Assembly: GCF_027596085.1 (NCBI RefSeq)
Contig: NC_072465.1
Span: forward strand, 13,630,857-13,694,856
From: Anoplopoma fimbria
Lineage: Eukaryota > Chordata > Actinopteri > Perciformes > Anoplopomatidae
Length of the DNA stretch: 64,000 nucleotides
Direction: 5' to 3'
Shown: in pieces, positions 29,906-44,280 of the stretch
Layout of the letters: the number at the start of each line of letters is the position of its first letter
Numbering within the stretch: position 1 is the stretch's first letter
Program-made: the position numbers and the translations under genes
Notes under the pieces: generated by a model
What the model was told of the DNA's origin: nothing
Seen by the model: the letters and a program-made list of their open reading frames with translations, nothing else
Database searches by the model: none

Positions 29906-32900
29906 TAATGTAATATTTTACCAAAGTGAGGATATTTTACCAAAGTGAGGATATTTTACCAAAGTGAGCATATTTTTCAAAATTGACGATATTTTTCAAG
30001 AGTAAGGTATTTTTCAAAAGTGAGGATATTTTTCAAAAGTAAGCATATTTTACAAAGGTGAGGATATTTTTCAAAAGCGAGGATATTTTTCAAAAGTGTA
30101 GATATTTTACTAAAGTGAGGATATTTTTCAAAATTGTAGATATTTTACTAATGTGAGGATATTTTTCAAAAGTGTGGATATTTTTCAAAAGCGAGGATAT
30201 TTTTCAAAATTGACGATTTTTCAAAAGTGTGGATATTTTTCAAAAGTGAGGATATTTTTCAAAAGTGAGGATATTTTTCAAAAGTGAGGGTATTTTTCAA
30301 AATTGACGATATTTTTCAAAAGTGAAGATATTTTTCAAAAGTAAGGTATTTTAACAAAGTGAGGATATTTTTCAAAAGTAAGCATATTTTTCAAAATTGA
30401 CGATATTTTTCAATAGTGAACATATTTTTCAAAAGTAAGGTATTTTAACAAAGTGAAGATATTTTTCAAAAGTGAGGATATTTTTCAAAAGTGAGGATAT
30501 TTTTCAAAAGTAAGCATATTTTACGAAAGTGAGGATATTTTTAAAAATGTAGGATATTTTTCAAAAGAGATGATATTTTTCAAAAGTGAGGATATTTTTC
30601 AAAATTGTAGATATTTTACTAATGTGAGGATATTTTTCAAAAGTGTGGATATTTTTCAAAAGTGAGGATATTTTTCAAAATTGAGGATATTTTTCAAAAT
30701 TGACGATATTTTTCAAAAGTGAGGATATTTTTCAAAAGTAAGCATATTTTACAAAGGTGAGGATATTTGACCAAAGTGAGGATATTTTTCAAAAGTGAGG
30801 ATATTTTTCAAAAGTGAGGATATTTTTCAAAAGTGAGGATATTTTTCAAAATTGAGGATATTTTTCAAAAGTGAAGATATTTTTCAAAAGTAAGGTAATT
30901 TTCAAAATTGACGATATTTTTCAAAAGTGACGATATTTTTCAAAACTTAGATATTTTACAAAGGTGAGGATATTTTACTAAAGTGAGGATATTTTTAAAA
31001 AGTGAGGATATTTTTAAAAATTGTAGATATTTTACTAAAGTGAGGATATTTTTAAAGATATGGTATTTTAACAAAGTGAGGATATTTTTCAAAAGTGAGG
31101 ATATTTTTCAAAGTGTAGATATTTTACTAAAGTGAGGATATTTTTAAAAATTTAGGATATTTTTAAAAATTGTAGGATATTTTTAAAAAGTGAGGATATT
31201 TTTCAAAAGTGAGGATATTTTTAAAAAGTGAGGATATTTTTCAAAAGTGAGGATATTTTTCAAAAGTGAGGATATTTTTCAAAAGTGAGGATATTTTTCA
31301 AAAGTGAGGATATTTTTCAAAAGTGAGGATATTTTTCAAAAGTGAGGATATTTTTCAAAAGTGAGGATATTTTTCAAAAGTGAGGATATTTTTCAAAAGT
31401 GAGGATATTTTTCAAAAGTGAGGATATTTTAAAAGTGAGGATATTTTTCAAAAGTGAGGATATTTTTCAAAAGTGAGGATATTTTTCAAAAGTGAGGATA
31501 TTTTTCAAAAGTGAGGATATTTTTAAAAAGTGAGGATATTTTTCAAAAAAATTTTTGAGGATATTTTTCAAAAGTGAGGATATTTTTCAAAAGTGAGGAT
31601 ATTTTTCAAAATTGAGGATATTTTTCAAAAGTGAGGATATTTTTCAAAAGTGAAAGTGAGGATATTTTTAAAGTGAGGATATTTTTCAAAAGTGAGGATA
31701 TTTTTCAAAATGAGGATATTTTTAAAAATTGAGGATATTTTTCAAAGTGAGGATATTTTTCAAAAGTGAGGATATTTTTCAAAAGTGAGGATATTTTTCA
31801 AAAGTGAGGATATTTTTCAAAAGTGAGGATATTTTTCAAAAGTGAGGATATTTTTCAAAAGTGAGGATATTTTTCAAAAGTGAGGATATTTTTAAAAAAG
31901 TGAGGATATTTTTCAAAAGTGAGGATATTTTTCAAAAGTGAGGATATTTTTCAAAAGTGAGGATATTTTTCAAAAGTGAGGATATTTTTCAAAAGTGAGG
32001 ATATTTTTCAAAAGTGAGGATATTTTTCAAAAGTGAGGATATTTTTCAAAAGTGAGGATATTTTTAAAAAGTGAGGATATTTTTCAAAATTGAGGATATT
32101 TTTCAAAAGTGAGGATATTTTTCAAAAGTGAGGATATTTTTCAAAAGTGAGGATATTTTTCAAAAGTGAGGATATTTTTCAAAAGTGAGGATATTTTTGG
32201 AAATTGAGGATATTTTTCAAAATTTAGGATATTTTTCAAAAGTGAAGATATTTTTCAAAAGTGAGGATATTTTTTCAACAAAGTGAGGATATTTTTTAAA
32301 AGTGAGGATATTTTTCAAAAGTGAGGATATTTTTCAAAATTGAGGATATTTTTCAAAAGTGAGGATATTTTTCAAAAGTAAGGATATTTTCAAAAGTGAG
32401 GATATTTTTCAAAAGTAGGATATTTTACAAAAGTGAGGATATTTTACAAAAGTGAGGATATTTTTCAAAAGTGAGGATATTTTTAAAAATTGTAGATATT
32501 TTACTAAAGTGAGGATATTTTTCAAGATATGGTATTTTAACAAAGTGAGGATATTTTTCAAAAGTGAGGATATTTTTCAAAGTGTAGATATTTTACTAAA
32601 GTGAGGATATTTTTCAAAAGTGAGGATATTTTTCAAAAGTGAGGATATTTTTCAAAAGTGAGGATATTTTTCAAAGTGAGGATATTTTTCAAAAGTGAGG
32701 ATATTTTTCAAAAGTGAGGATATTTTTCAAAATTGAGGATATTTTTCAAAAGTAAGATATTTTACAAAAGTGAGGATATTTTTCAAAAGTGAGGATATTT
32801 TTCAAAAGTGAGGATATTTTTCAAAAGTGAGGATATTTTTCAAAAGTGAGGATATTTTTCAAAAATGATATTTTTCAAAAGTGAGGATATTTTTCAAAAT

Positions 32901-33250
32901 TGACGATATTTTTCAAAAGTGAGGATATTTTTCAAAAGTGAGGATATTTTACAAAAGTGAGGATATTTTACAAAAGTGAGGATATTTTTCAAAAGTGAGG
33001 ATATTTTTCAAAAGTGAGGATATTTTTCAAAAGTGAGGATATTTTTACAAAAGTGAGGATATTTTTCAAAAGTGAGGATATTTTTCAAAAGTGAGGATAT
33101 TTTTCAAAAGTGAGGATATTTTTCAAAAGTGAGGATATTTTTCAAAAGTGAGGATATTTTTCAAAAGTGAGGATATTTTTCAAAAGTGAAGATATTTTTC
33201 AAAAGTGAGGATATTTTTCAAGTTTGAGGATATTTTTCAAAAGTGAGGAT

Positions 33251-33350
33251 NNNNNNNNNNNNNNNNNNNNNNNNNNNNNNNNNNNNNNNNNNNNNNNNNN
33301 NNNNNNNNNNNNNNNNNNNNNNNNNNNNNNNNNNNNNNNNNNNNNNNNNN
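33251..33350. other. Assembly gap (100 N)
   Basis: Exactly 100 unknown bases lie within uniform 19 bp array. A round number usually marks a gap of unknown true size. Array length here is therefore not reliable. Confidence 1.
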
Positions 33351-36300
33351 CAAAGTGAGGATATTTTTCAAAAGTGAGGATATTTTTCAAAAGTGAGGAT
33401 ATTTTTCAAAAGTGAGGATATTTTTCAAAAGTGTAGATATTTTTCAAAAGTGAGGATATTTTTCAAAAGTGAGGATATTTTTCAAAAGTGAGGATATTTT
33501 TCAAAAGTGAGGATATTTTTCAAAAGTGAGGATATTTTTCAAAAGTGAGGATATTTTTCAAAAGTGAGGATATTTTTCAAAAGTGAGGATATTTTTCAAA
33601 AGTGAGGATATTTTTCAAAAGTGAGGATATTTTTCAAAAGTAAGGATATTTTAACAAAGTGAGGATATTTTTCAAAAGTGAGGATATTTTTCAAAAGTGA
33701 GGATATTTTACAAAAGTGAGGATATTTTTCAAAAGTGAGGATATTTTTCAAAAGTGAGGATATTTTTCAAAAGTGAGGATATTTTTCAAAAGTGAGGATA
33801 TTTTTCAAAAGTGAGGATATTTTTCAAAAGTGAGGATATTTTTCAAAAGTGAGGATATTTTTCAAAAGTGAGGATATTTTTCAAAAGTGAGGATATTTTT
33901 CAAAAGTGAGGATATTTTTCAAAAGTGAGGATATTTTTCAAAAGTGAGGATATTTTTCAAAAGTGAGGATATTTTTCAAAAGTGAGGATATTTTTCAAAA
34001 GTGAGGATATTTTTCAAAAGTGAGGATATTTTTCAAAAGTGAGGATATTTTTCAAAAGTGAGGATATTTTTCAAAAGTGAGGATATTTTTCAAAAGTGAG
34101 GATATTTTTACAAAAGTGAGGATATTTTTCAAAAGTGAGGATATTTTTCAAAAGTGAGGATATTTTTACAAAAGTGAGGATATTTTTCAAAAGTGAGGAT
34201 ATTTTTCAAAAGTGAGGATATTTTTCAAAAGTGAGGATATTTTTCAAAAGTGAGGATATTTTTCAAAAGTGAGGATATTTTTCAAAAGTGAGGATATTTT
34301 TCAAAAGTGAGGATATTTTTCAAAAGTGAGGATATTTTTCAAAAGTGAGGATATTTTTCAAAAGTGAGGATATTTTTCAAAAGTGAGGATATTTTTCAAA
34401 AGTGAGGATATTTTTCAAAAGTGAGGATATTTTTCAAAAGTGAGGATATTTTTCAAAAGTTGAGGATATTTTTCAAAAGTGAGGATATTTTTCAAAAGTG
34501 AGGATATTTTTCACAAAGTGAGGATATTTTTCAAAAGTGAGGATATTTTTCAAAAGTGAGGATATTTTTCAAAAGTGAGGATATTTTTCAAAAGTGAGGA
34601 TATTTTTCAAAAGTGAGGATATTTTTCAAAAGTGAGGATATTTTTCAAAAGTGAGGATATTTTTCAAAAGTGTAGGATATTTTACAAAAGTGAGGATATT
34701 TTTCAAAAGTGAGGATATTTTTCAAAAGTGAGGATATTTTTCAAAAGTGAGGATATTTTTCAAAAGTGAGGATATTTTTCAAAAGTGAGGATATTTTTCA
34801 AAAGTGAGGATATTTTTCAAAAGTGAGGATATTTTTCAAAAGTGAGGATATTTTTCAAAAGTGAGGATATTTTTCAAAAGTGAGGATATTTTTCAAAAGT
34901 GAGGATATTTTTCAAAAGTGAGGATATTTTTCAAAAGTGAGGATATTTTTCAAAAGTGAGGATATTTTTCAAAAGTGAGGATATTTTTCAAAAGTGAGGA
35001 TATTTTTCAAAAGTGAGGATATTTTTCAAAAGTGAGGATATTTTTCAAAAGTGAGGATATTTTTCAAAAGTGAGGATATTTTTCAAAAGTGAGGATATTT
35101 TTCAAAAGTGAGGATATTTTTACAAAAGTGAGGATATTTTTCAAAAGTGAGGATATTTTTCAAAAGTGAGGATATTTTTCAAAAGTGAGGATATTTTTCA
35201 AAAGTGAGGATATTTTTCAAAAGTGAGGATATTTTTCAAAAGTGAGGATATTTTTCAAAAGTGAGGATATTTTTCAAAAGTGAGGATATTTTTCAAAAGT
35301 GAGGATATTTTTCAAAAGTGAGGATATTTTTCAAAAGTGAGGATATTTTTCAAAAGTGAGGATATTTTTCAAAAGTGAGGATATTTTTCAAAAGTGAGGA
35401 TATTTTTCAAAAGTGAGGATATTTTTCAAAAGTGAGGATATTTTTCAAAAGTGAGGATATTTTTCAAAAGTGAGGATATTTTTCAAAAGTGAGGATATTT
35501 TTCAAAAGTGAGGATATTTTTCAAAAGTGAGGATATTTTTCAAAAGTGAGGATATTTTTCAAAAGTGAGGATATTTTTCAAAAGTGAGGATATTTTTCAA
35601 AAGTGAGGATATTTTTCAAAAGTGAGGATATTTTTCAAAAGTGAGGATATTTTTCAAAAGTGAGGATATTTTTCAAAAGTGAGGATATTTTTCAAAAGTG
35701 AGGATATTTTTCAAAAGTGAGGATATTTTTCAAAAGTGAGGATATTTTTACAAAGTGAGGATATTTTTCAAAAGTGAGGATATTTTTCAAAAGTGAGGAT
35801 ATTTTTCAAAAGTGAGGATATTTTTCAAAAGTGAGGATATTTTTCAAAAGTGAGGATATTTTTACAAAGTGAGGATATTTTTCAAAAGTGAGGATATTTT
35901 TCAAAAGTGAGGATATTTTTCAAAAGTGAGGATATTTTTCAAAAGTGAGGATATTTTTCAAAAGTGAGGATATTTTTACAAAAGTGAGGATATTTTTCAA
36001 AAGTGAGGATATTTTTCAAAAGTGAGGATATTTTTCAAAAGTGAGGATATTTTTCAAAAGTGAGGATATTTTTCAAAAGTGAGGATATTTTTCAAAAGTG
36101 AGGATATTTTTCAAAAGTGAGGATATTTTTCAAAAGTGAGGATATTTTTCAAAAGTGAGGATATTTTTCAAAAGTGAGGATATTTTTCAAAAGTGAGGAT
36201 ATTTTTCAAAAGTGAGGATATTTTTCAAAAGTGAGGATATTTTTCAAAAGTGAGGATATTTTTCAAAAGTGAGGATATTTTTCAAAAGTGAGGATATTTT

Positions 36301-39300
36301 TCAAAAGTGAGGATATTTTTCAAAAGTGAGGATATTTTTCAAAAGTGTAGGATATTTTACAAAAGTGAGGATATTTTTCAAAAGTGAGGATATTTTTCAA
36401 AAGTTGAGGATATTTTTCAAAAGTGAGGATATTTTTCAAAAGTGAGGATATTTTTCAAAAGTGAGGATATTTTTCAAAAGTGAGGATATTTTTCAAAAGT
36501 GAGGATATTTTTCAAAAGTGAGGATATTTTTCAAAAGTGAGGATATTTTTCAAAAGTGAGGATATTTTTCAAAAGTGAGGATATTTTTCAAAAGTGAGGA
36601 TATTTTTCAAAAGTGAGGATATTTTTCAAAAGTGAGGATATTTTTCAAAAGTGAGGATATTTTTCAAAAGTGAGGATATTTTTCAAAAGTGAGGATATTT
36701 TTCAAAAGTGAGGATATTTTTCAAAAGTGAGGATATTTTTCAAAAGTGAGGATATTTTTCAAAAGTGAGGATATTTTTTCAAAAGTGAGGATATTTTTCA
36801 AAAGTGAGGATATTTTTCAAAAGTGTAGATATTTTTCAAAAGTGAGGATATTTTTCAAAAGTGAGGATATTTTTCAAAAGTGAGGATATTTTTCAAAAGT
36901 GAGGATATTTTTCAAAAGTGAGGATATTTTTCAAAAGTGAGGATATTTTTCAAAAGTGAGGATATTTTTCAAAAGTGAGGATATTTTTCAAAAGTGAGGA
37001 TATTTTTCAAAAGTGAGGATATTTTTCAAAAGTGAGGATATTTTTCAAAAGTGAGGATATTTTTCAAAAGTGAGGATATTTTTCAAAAGTGAGGATATTT
37101 TTCAAAAGTGAGGATATTTTTCAAAAGTGAGGATATTTTTCAAAAGTGAGGATATTTTTCAAAAGTGAGGATATTTTTCAAAAGTGAGGATATTTTTCAA
37201 AAGTGAGGATATTTTTCAAAAGTGAGGATATTTTTCAAAAGTGAGGATATTTTTCAAAAGTGAGGATATTTTTCAAAAGTGAGGATATTTTTCAAAAGTT
37301 GAGGATATTTTTCAAAAGTGAGGATATTTTTCAAAAGTGAGGATATTTTTCAAAAAGTGAGGATATTTTTCAAAAGTGAGGATATTTTTACAAAAGTGAG
37401 GATATTTTTCAAAAGTGAGGATATTTTTCAAAAGTGAGGATATTTTTCAAAAGTGAGGATATTTTTCAAAAGTGAGGATATTTTTCAAAAGTGAGGATAT
37501 TTTTCAAAAGTGAGGATATTTTTCAAAAGTGAGGATATTTTTCAAAAGTGAGGATATTTTTCAAAAGTGAGGATATTTTTCAAAAGTGAGGATATTTTTC
37601 AAAAGTGAGGATATTTTATCAAAAGTGAGGATATTTTTCAAAAGTGAGGATATTTTTCAAAAGTGAGGATATTTTTCAAAAGTGAGGATATTTTTCAAAA
37701 GTGAGGATATTTTTCAAAAGTGAGGATATTTTTCAAAAGTGAGGATATTTTTCAAAAGTGAGGATATTTTTCAAAAGTGAGGATATTTTTCAAAAGTGAG
37801 GATATTTTTCAAAAGTGAGGATATTTTTCAAAAGTGAGGATATTTTTCAAAAGTGAGGATATTTTTCAAAAGTGAGGATATTTTTCAAAAGTGAGGATAT
37901 TTTTCAAAAGTGAGGATATTTTTCAAAAGTGAGGATATTTTTCAAAAGTGAGGATATTTTTCAAAAGTGAGGATATTTTTCAAAAGTGAGGATATTTTTC
38001 AAAAGTGAGGATATTTTTCAAAAGTGAGGATATTTTTCAAAAGTGAGGATATTTTTCAAAAGTGAGGATATTTTTCAAAAGTGAGGATATTTTTCAAAAG
38101 TGAGGATATTTTTCAAAAGTGAGGATATTTTTCAAAAGTGAGGATATTTTTCAAAAGTGAGGATATTTTTCAAAAGTGAGGATATTTTTCAAAAGTGAGG
38201 ATATTTTTCAAAAGTGAGGATATTTTTCAAAAGTGAGGATATTTTTCAAAAGTGAGGATATTTTTCAAAAGTGAGGATATTTTTCAAAAGTGAGGATATT
38301 TTTCAAAAGTGAGGATATTTTTCAAAAGTGAGGATATTTTTCAAAAGTGAGGATATTTTTCAAAAGTGAGGATATTTTTCAAAAGTGAGGATATTTTTCA
38401 AAAGTGAGGATATTTTTCAAAAGTGAGGATATTTTTCAAAAGTGAGGATATTTTTCAAAAGTGAGGATATTTTTCAAAAGTGAGGATATTTTTCAAAAGT
38501 GAGGATATTTTTCAAAAGTGAGGATATTTTTCAAAAGTGAGGATATTTTTCAAAAGTGAGGATATTTTTCAAAAGTGAGGATATTTTTCAAAAGTGAGGA
38601 TATTTTTCAAAAGTGAGGATATTTTTCAAAAGTGAGGATATTTTTCAAAAGTGAGGATATTTTTCAAAAGTGAGGATATTTTTCAAAAGTGAGGATATTT
38701 TTCAAAAGTGAGGATATTTTTCAAAAGTGAGGATATTTTTCAAAAGTGAGGATATTTTTCAAAAGTGAGGATATTTTTCAAAAGTGAGGATATTTTTCAA
38801 AAGTGAGGATATTTTTCAAAAGTGAGGATATTTTTCAAAAGTGAGGATATTTTTCAAAAGTGAGGATATTTTTCAAAAGTGAGGATATTTTTCAAAAGTG
38901 AGGATATTTTTCAAAAGTGAGGATATTTTTCAAAAGTGAGGATATTTTTCAAAAGTGAGGATATTTTTCAAAAGTGAGGATATTTTTCAAAAGTGAGGAT
39001 ATTTTTCAAAAGTGAGGATATTTTTCAAAAGTGAGGATATTTTTCAAAAGTGAGGATATTTTTCAAAAGTGAGGATATTTTTCAAAGTGAGGATATTTTT
39101 CAAAAGTGAGGATATTTTTCAAAAGTGAGGATATTTTTCAAAAGTGAGGATATTTTTCAAAAGTGAGGATATTTTTCAAAAGTGAGGATATTTTTCAAAA
39201 GTGAGGATATTTTTCAAAAGTGAGGATATTTTTCAAAAGTGAGGATATTTTTCAAAAGTGAGGATATTTTTCAAAAGTGAGGATATTTTTCAAAAGTGAG

Positions 39301-42300
39301 GATATTTTTCAAAAGTGAGGATATTTTTCAAAAGTGAGGATATTTTTCAAAAGTGAGGATATTTTTCAAAAGTGAGGATATTTTTACAAAGTGAGGATAT
39401 TTTTCAAAAGTGAGGATATTTTTCAAAAGTGAGGATATTTTTCAAAAGTGAGGATATTTTTCAAAAGTGAGGATATTTTTCAAAAGTGAGGATATTTTTC
39501 AAAAGTGAGGATATTTTTCAAAAGTGAGGATATTTTTCAAAAGTGAGGATATTTTTCAAAAGTGAGGATATTTTTCAAAAGTGAGGATATTTTTCAAAAG
39601 TGAGGATATTTTTCAAAAGTGAGGATATTTTTCAAAAGTGAGGATATTTTTCAAAAGTGAGGATATTTTTCAAAAGTGAGGATATTTTTCAAAAGTGAGG
39701 ATATTTTTCAAAAGTGAGGATATTTTTCAAAAGTGAGGATATTTTTCAAAAGTGAGGATATTTTTCAAAAGTGAGGATATTTTTCAAAAGTGAGGATATT
39801 TTTCAAAAGTGAGGATATTTTTCAAAAGTGAGGATATTTTTCAAAAGTGAGGATATTTTTCAAAAGTGAGATATTTTTACAAAGTGAGGATATTTTTTCA
39901 AAAGTGAGGATATTTTTCAAAAGTGAGGATATTTTTCAAAAGTGAGGATATTTTTCAAAAGTGAGGATATTTTTCAAAAGTGAGGATATTTTTCAAAAGT
40001 GAGGATATTTTTCAAAAGTGAGGATATTTTTCAAAAGTGAGGATATTTTTCAAAAGTGAGGATATTTTTCAAAAGTGAGGATATTTTTCAAAAGTGAGGA
40101 TATTTTTCAAAAGTGAGGATATTTTTCAAAAGTGAGGATATTTTTCAAAAGTGAGGATATTTTTCAAAAGTGAGGATATTTTTCAAAAGTGAGGATATTT
40201 TTCAAAAGTGAGGATATTTTTCAAAAGTGAGGATATTTTTCAAAAGTGAGGATATTTTTCAAAAGTGAGGATATTTTTCAAAAGTGAGGATATTTTTCAA
40301 AAGTGAGGATATTTTTCAAAAGTGAGGATATTTTTCAAAAGTGAGGATATTTTTCAAAAGTGAGGATATTTTTCAAAAGTGAGGATATTTTTCAAAAGTG
40401 AGGATATTTTTCAAAAGTGAGGATATTTTTCAAAAGTGAGGATATTTTTACAAAAGTGAGGATATTTTTCAAAAGTGAGGATATTTTTCAAAAGTGAGGA
40501 TATTTTTCAAAAGTGAGGATATTTTTCAAAAGTGAGGATATTTTTCAAAGTGAGGATATTTTTCAAAAGTGAGGATATTTTTCAAAAGTGAGGATATTTT
40601 TCAAAAGTGAGGATATTTTTCAAAAGTGAGGATATTTTTCAAAAGTGAGGATATTTTTCAAAAGTGAGGATATTTTTCAAAAGTGAGGATATTTTTCAAA
40701 AGTGAGGATATTTTTCAAAAGTGAGGATATTTTTCAAAAGTGAGGATATTTTTCAAAAGTGAGGATATTTTTCAAAAGTGAGGATATTTTTACAAAAGTG
40801 AGGATATTTTTCAAAAGTGAGGATATTTTTCAAAAGTGAGGATATTTTTCAAAAGTGAGGATGTTTTCCAAAGTGATATTTTCAGTGAGGATATTTTTTC
40901 AAAATTTTGTCGATATTTTTCGTTTTAGAGTGAGATATTTCAAAAGCGAGATATTTTCAAAATTCGACGATATTTTTCAAAGTGAGGATATTTTTCAAAG
41001 TGAGGATATTTTCAAAAGTGCAGATATTTTACAAGTGAGATATTTTAAAGTGATACTATTTTTTCAAAATTGAGGATATTTTTCAAAGTGAGATATTTTC
41101 AAAGTGAGGATATTTTAAAAGGAAAGTGAGATATTTTTCAAAATTGGTATTTTAACAAAGTTAGGATGTTTTTCGCGAGAATAAAGTTGAGGATATTTTT
41201 CAAAATTGACGATATTTTTCAAAAGATAGATTTTTTCAAAAGTGAGGATATTTTAACTAAAGTGAGGATTTTTTTCAAAAGTGAGGATATTTTTTCAAAA
41301 TTGATATTTTTTTAACAGTCTAGATATTTTTAAAGTGAGGATATTTTTCAAAAATTGTGGATATTTTTTCAAAAGTGAGGATGTTTTTAAAAGTGAGGAT
41401 ATTTTTTTCAAAATTGAAGATATTTTTAAAAAAGTAAGGATATTTTCAAAAGTGTAGATATTTTACAAAAGTGAGGATATTTTTAAAAAGTGAGGATATT
41501 TTTCAAAAAGTGAGGATATTTTTTCAAAAGTGAGGATATTTTTTCAAAGGTTTGGATATTTTTCAAAATTGAGGATATTTTTCAAAAGTGAAGATATTTT
41601 TCAAAATTGAGATATTTTTACCAAAGTGAGGATATTTTCAAAAGCAAGCCGAAATTTTCAAAATTTAGATATTTTTCAAAAGTAAGGATATTTTAACAAA
41701 ATGTGGATATTTTTCAAAAGTGAGGATATTTTTCAAAAGTAAGGTATTTTAACAAAGTGAGGATTTTTTTCAAAATTGGGATATTTTTCAAAGTTGAGGA
41801 TTTTTCAAAGTGTGGATATTTTTCAAATTGAGATATTTTTCAAAAAATTGAGATATTTTACTAAAGTGAAGTTTTTAAAAGTGAGATATTTTTCAAAGGT
41901 GAGGTATTTTAACAAAGTGAGGATATTTTTAGAAAGTAAGGATATTTTTAAGATGAGATATTTTCAAAATTGACGATATTTTAAAAATTTAGGATATTTT
42001 TCAAAAAATTGACAATATTTTTCAAAAGTGAGGATATTTTCAAAAGTGTGAATGTTTTACCAAAGTGAGGATTTTTTAAAAAGTGAGATATTTTTCAAAA
42101 TTGAGGATATTTTTCAAAATTGAGGATATTTTTCAAAAGTGAAGATATTTTTTCAAAAGTAAGGATATTTTTAAAAAGGTGAGGATATTTTAAAAGTGGG
42201 ATATTTTTCAAAAAGTGAGGATATTTTTCAAAAATTGACGATATTTTTCAAAATTGAGGATATTTTTCAAAATTGAAGATATTTTTCAAAAGTGATGATA

Positions 42301-42999
42301 TTTTTCAAAATTGACGATATTTTTCAAAAGTTAGATATTTTTCAAAAGGTGAGGATATTTTTCAAAAGTGAGGATATTTTTCAAAAGTGAGGATGTTTTC
42401 AAAAGTGAGGATATTTTTTCAAAAGTGAAGATATTTTTCAAAAAAGTGAGGATATTTTTCAAAAGTGTGGATATTTTTTAAAATTGAAGATATTTTTCAA
42501 AAGTGAAGATATTTTTCAAAAAGTTAGATATTTTAACAAAGTGAGGATATTTTTCAAAAGTGAGGATATTTTTCAAAAGTGAGGATATTTTAAAAAATTG
42601 AGATATTTTTCAAAAGTTAGATATTTTTCAAAATTGTGAGGATATTTTTCAAAAGTGAGGATATTTTTTCAAAAGTGAGGATTTTTTCAAAATTGGATGA
42701 TATTTTTCAAAAAGTGAGGATTTTAACAAAAGTAAGATATTTTCAAAAAGTTAGGATATTTTAACAAAGTGAGATATTTTTCAAAAGTGAGGATATTTTT
42801 TCAAAATTGAGGATATTTTTTTATAAAGTTAGATATTTTTCAAAAGTGAGGATATTTTTCAAAAGTTGGGATATTTTTCAAAAGTAAGGATATTTTTTAA
42901 AAAGTAGGATATTTTTCAAAAGTGAGGATATTTTTCAAAATAGGATATTTTTCAAAGTGAGGATATTTTTCAAAATGAGATATTTTTCAAAAAATTTTT

Positions 43000-44280
43000 T
43001 GAAAAATATGATATTTTCAAAATTGATCCCCATTTTTCAAAAGTGAGGATATTTTTCAAAATTGAGGATATTTTTCAAAAATTATCCTCATATTTTGAAA
43101 AATAGATATTTTTCAAAAGTGAGGATATTTTTCAAAAATGACGATATTTTTCAAAAAGCGAGGATGTTTTTCAAAATGAGATATTTTTCAAAGGTGAGGA
43201 TATTTTTCAAAATCTTTTTTAGGATATTTTTCAAAAAGTTAGGATATTTTACAAAAGTAAGCGTATTTAACAAAGTGAGGATATTTTTTCAAAATAGATA
43301 TTTTTCAAAAGTGAGGATATTTTTTTGAAAAGTGAGGATATCTTTCAAAAGTGTGGATATTTTTGAAAAGTGTAGATATTTTTTAAAATTGAGGATATTT
43401 TTCTAAAAATGAGATATTTTTAAAATGAAGATATTTTTGAAAAATAGATATTTTTCACAAAGTGAGGATATTTTTAAAAGTAGGATATTTAGTAAAATAT
43501 TTTTTATTTTAAAAATGAGGATATTTTTGAAAAATGCGGATATTTTTTAAAATATGCTTATTTTTGTAAAATAGGATCGTTTTGAAAATAGGATATTTTT
43601 CAAAAAGGATTTTTTTCAATTTTGAGGATATTTTTTCACTTTTGAAAATATTTTGAAAAATAGGATATTTTGAAAATATCCTCATTTTTCAAAAATGACG
43701 ATATTTTTGAAAAAAAGGATATTTTTCAAAATATCGAAATTTTGAAAAATAGATAATTTTGAAAATTGAGGATATTTTTAAAATATCTCATTTTTAAAAA
43801 TAGGATATTTTTGAAAAATAGGATATTTTTCAAAAAATGAGGATTTTTTCAAAATTATCCTATTTATCAAAATTGAGGATCATTTTTCAAAAATAGGATC
43901 ACTTTTTAAAATATTTCATATTTTTTCAAAATATCGATATTTTGAAAAATATCCTCATTTTTGAAAAATACGATATTTTTCAAAAAATATTTTTCAGCAA
44001 TGAAGGTGGGATATTTTTAAAATAGGATATTTTTTTGAAAAATATCCTATTTTTGAAAAATGTGGATATTTGGTAAAATAGAGATCACTTTAGTACAAAG
44101 TAGATATTTTTTGAAAAATAGATCATTTTTCAAAATGTAGATATTTTTCAAAAAGGATATTTTTCAAAAATATCGATCATTTTTTAAAATAAATACTTTT
44201 CAAAAGTGAGATATTTTTTAAAATGACGATATTTTGGAAAAATATCCTTTTTTGAAAAATAGGTAATTTTGAAAATATCC
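43000..44280. repeat. Scrambled zone where the 19 bp array changes strand
   Basis: Units in both orientations are mixed and broken. Examples are TTTTTTGAAAAATATGATA, ATCCTCATATTTTGAAAAAT and AATATCCTATTTTTGAAAAA next to GATATTTTTCAAAA. Isolated reverse units first appear near 42,990, and only reverse units remain after about 44,280. Confidence 0.85.

Larger units (their letters stand above)
28853..43000 (+). repeat. 19 bp satellite array, forward orientation
   Basis: The unit GTGAGGATATTTTTCAAAA repeats head to tail. The left edge (to about 33,250) mixes variants such as GTAGATATTTTACTAAA, GTAAGGTATTTTAACAAA and TTGACGATATTTTTCAAAA. The middle (33,351-40,860) is nearly uniform, about 395 copies by length with only occasional TTTTTACAAAA or single-base length changes. 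From 40,861 rightwards substitutions and indels rise sharply. The array has no transcription signal or gene. Confidence 0.98.
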
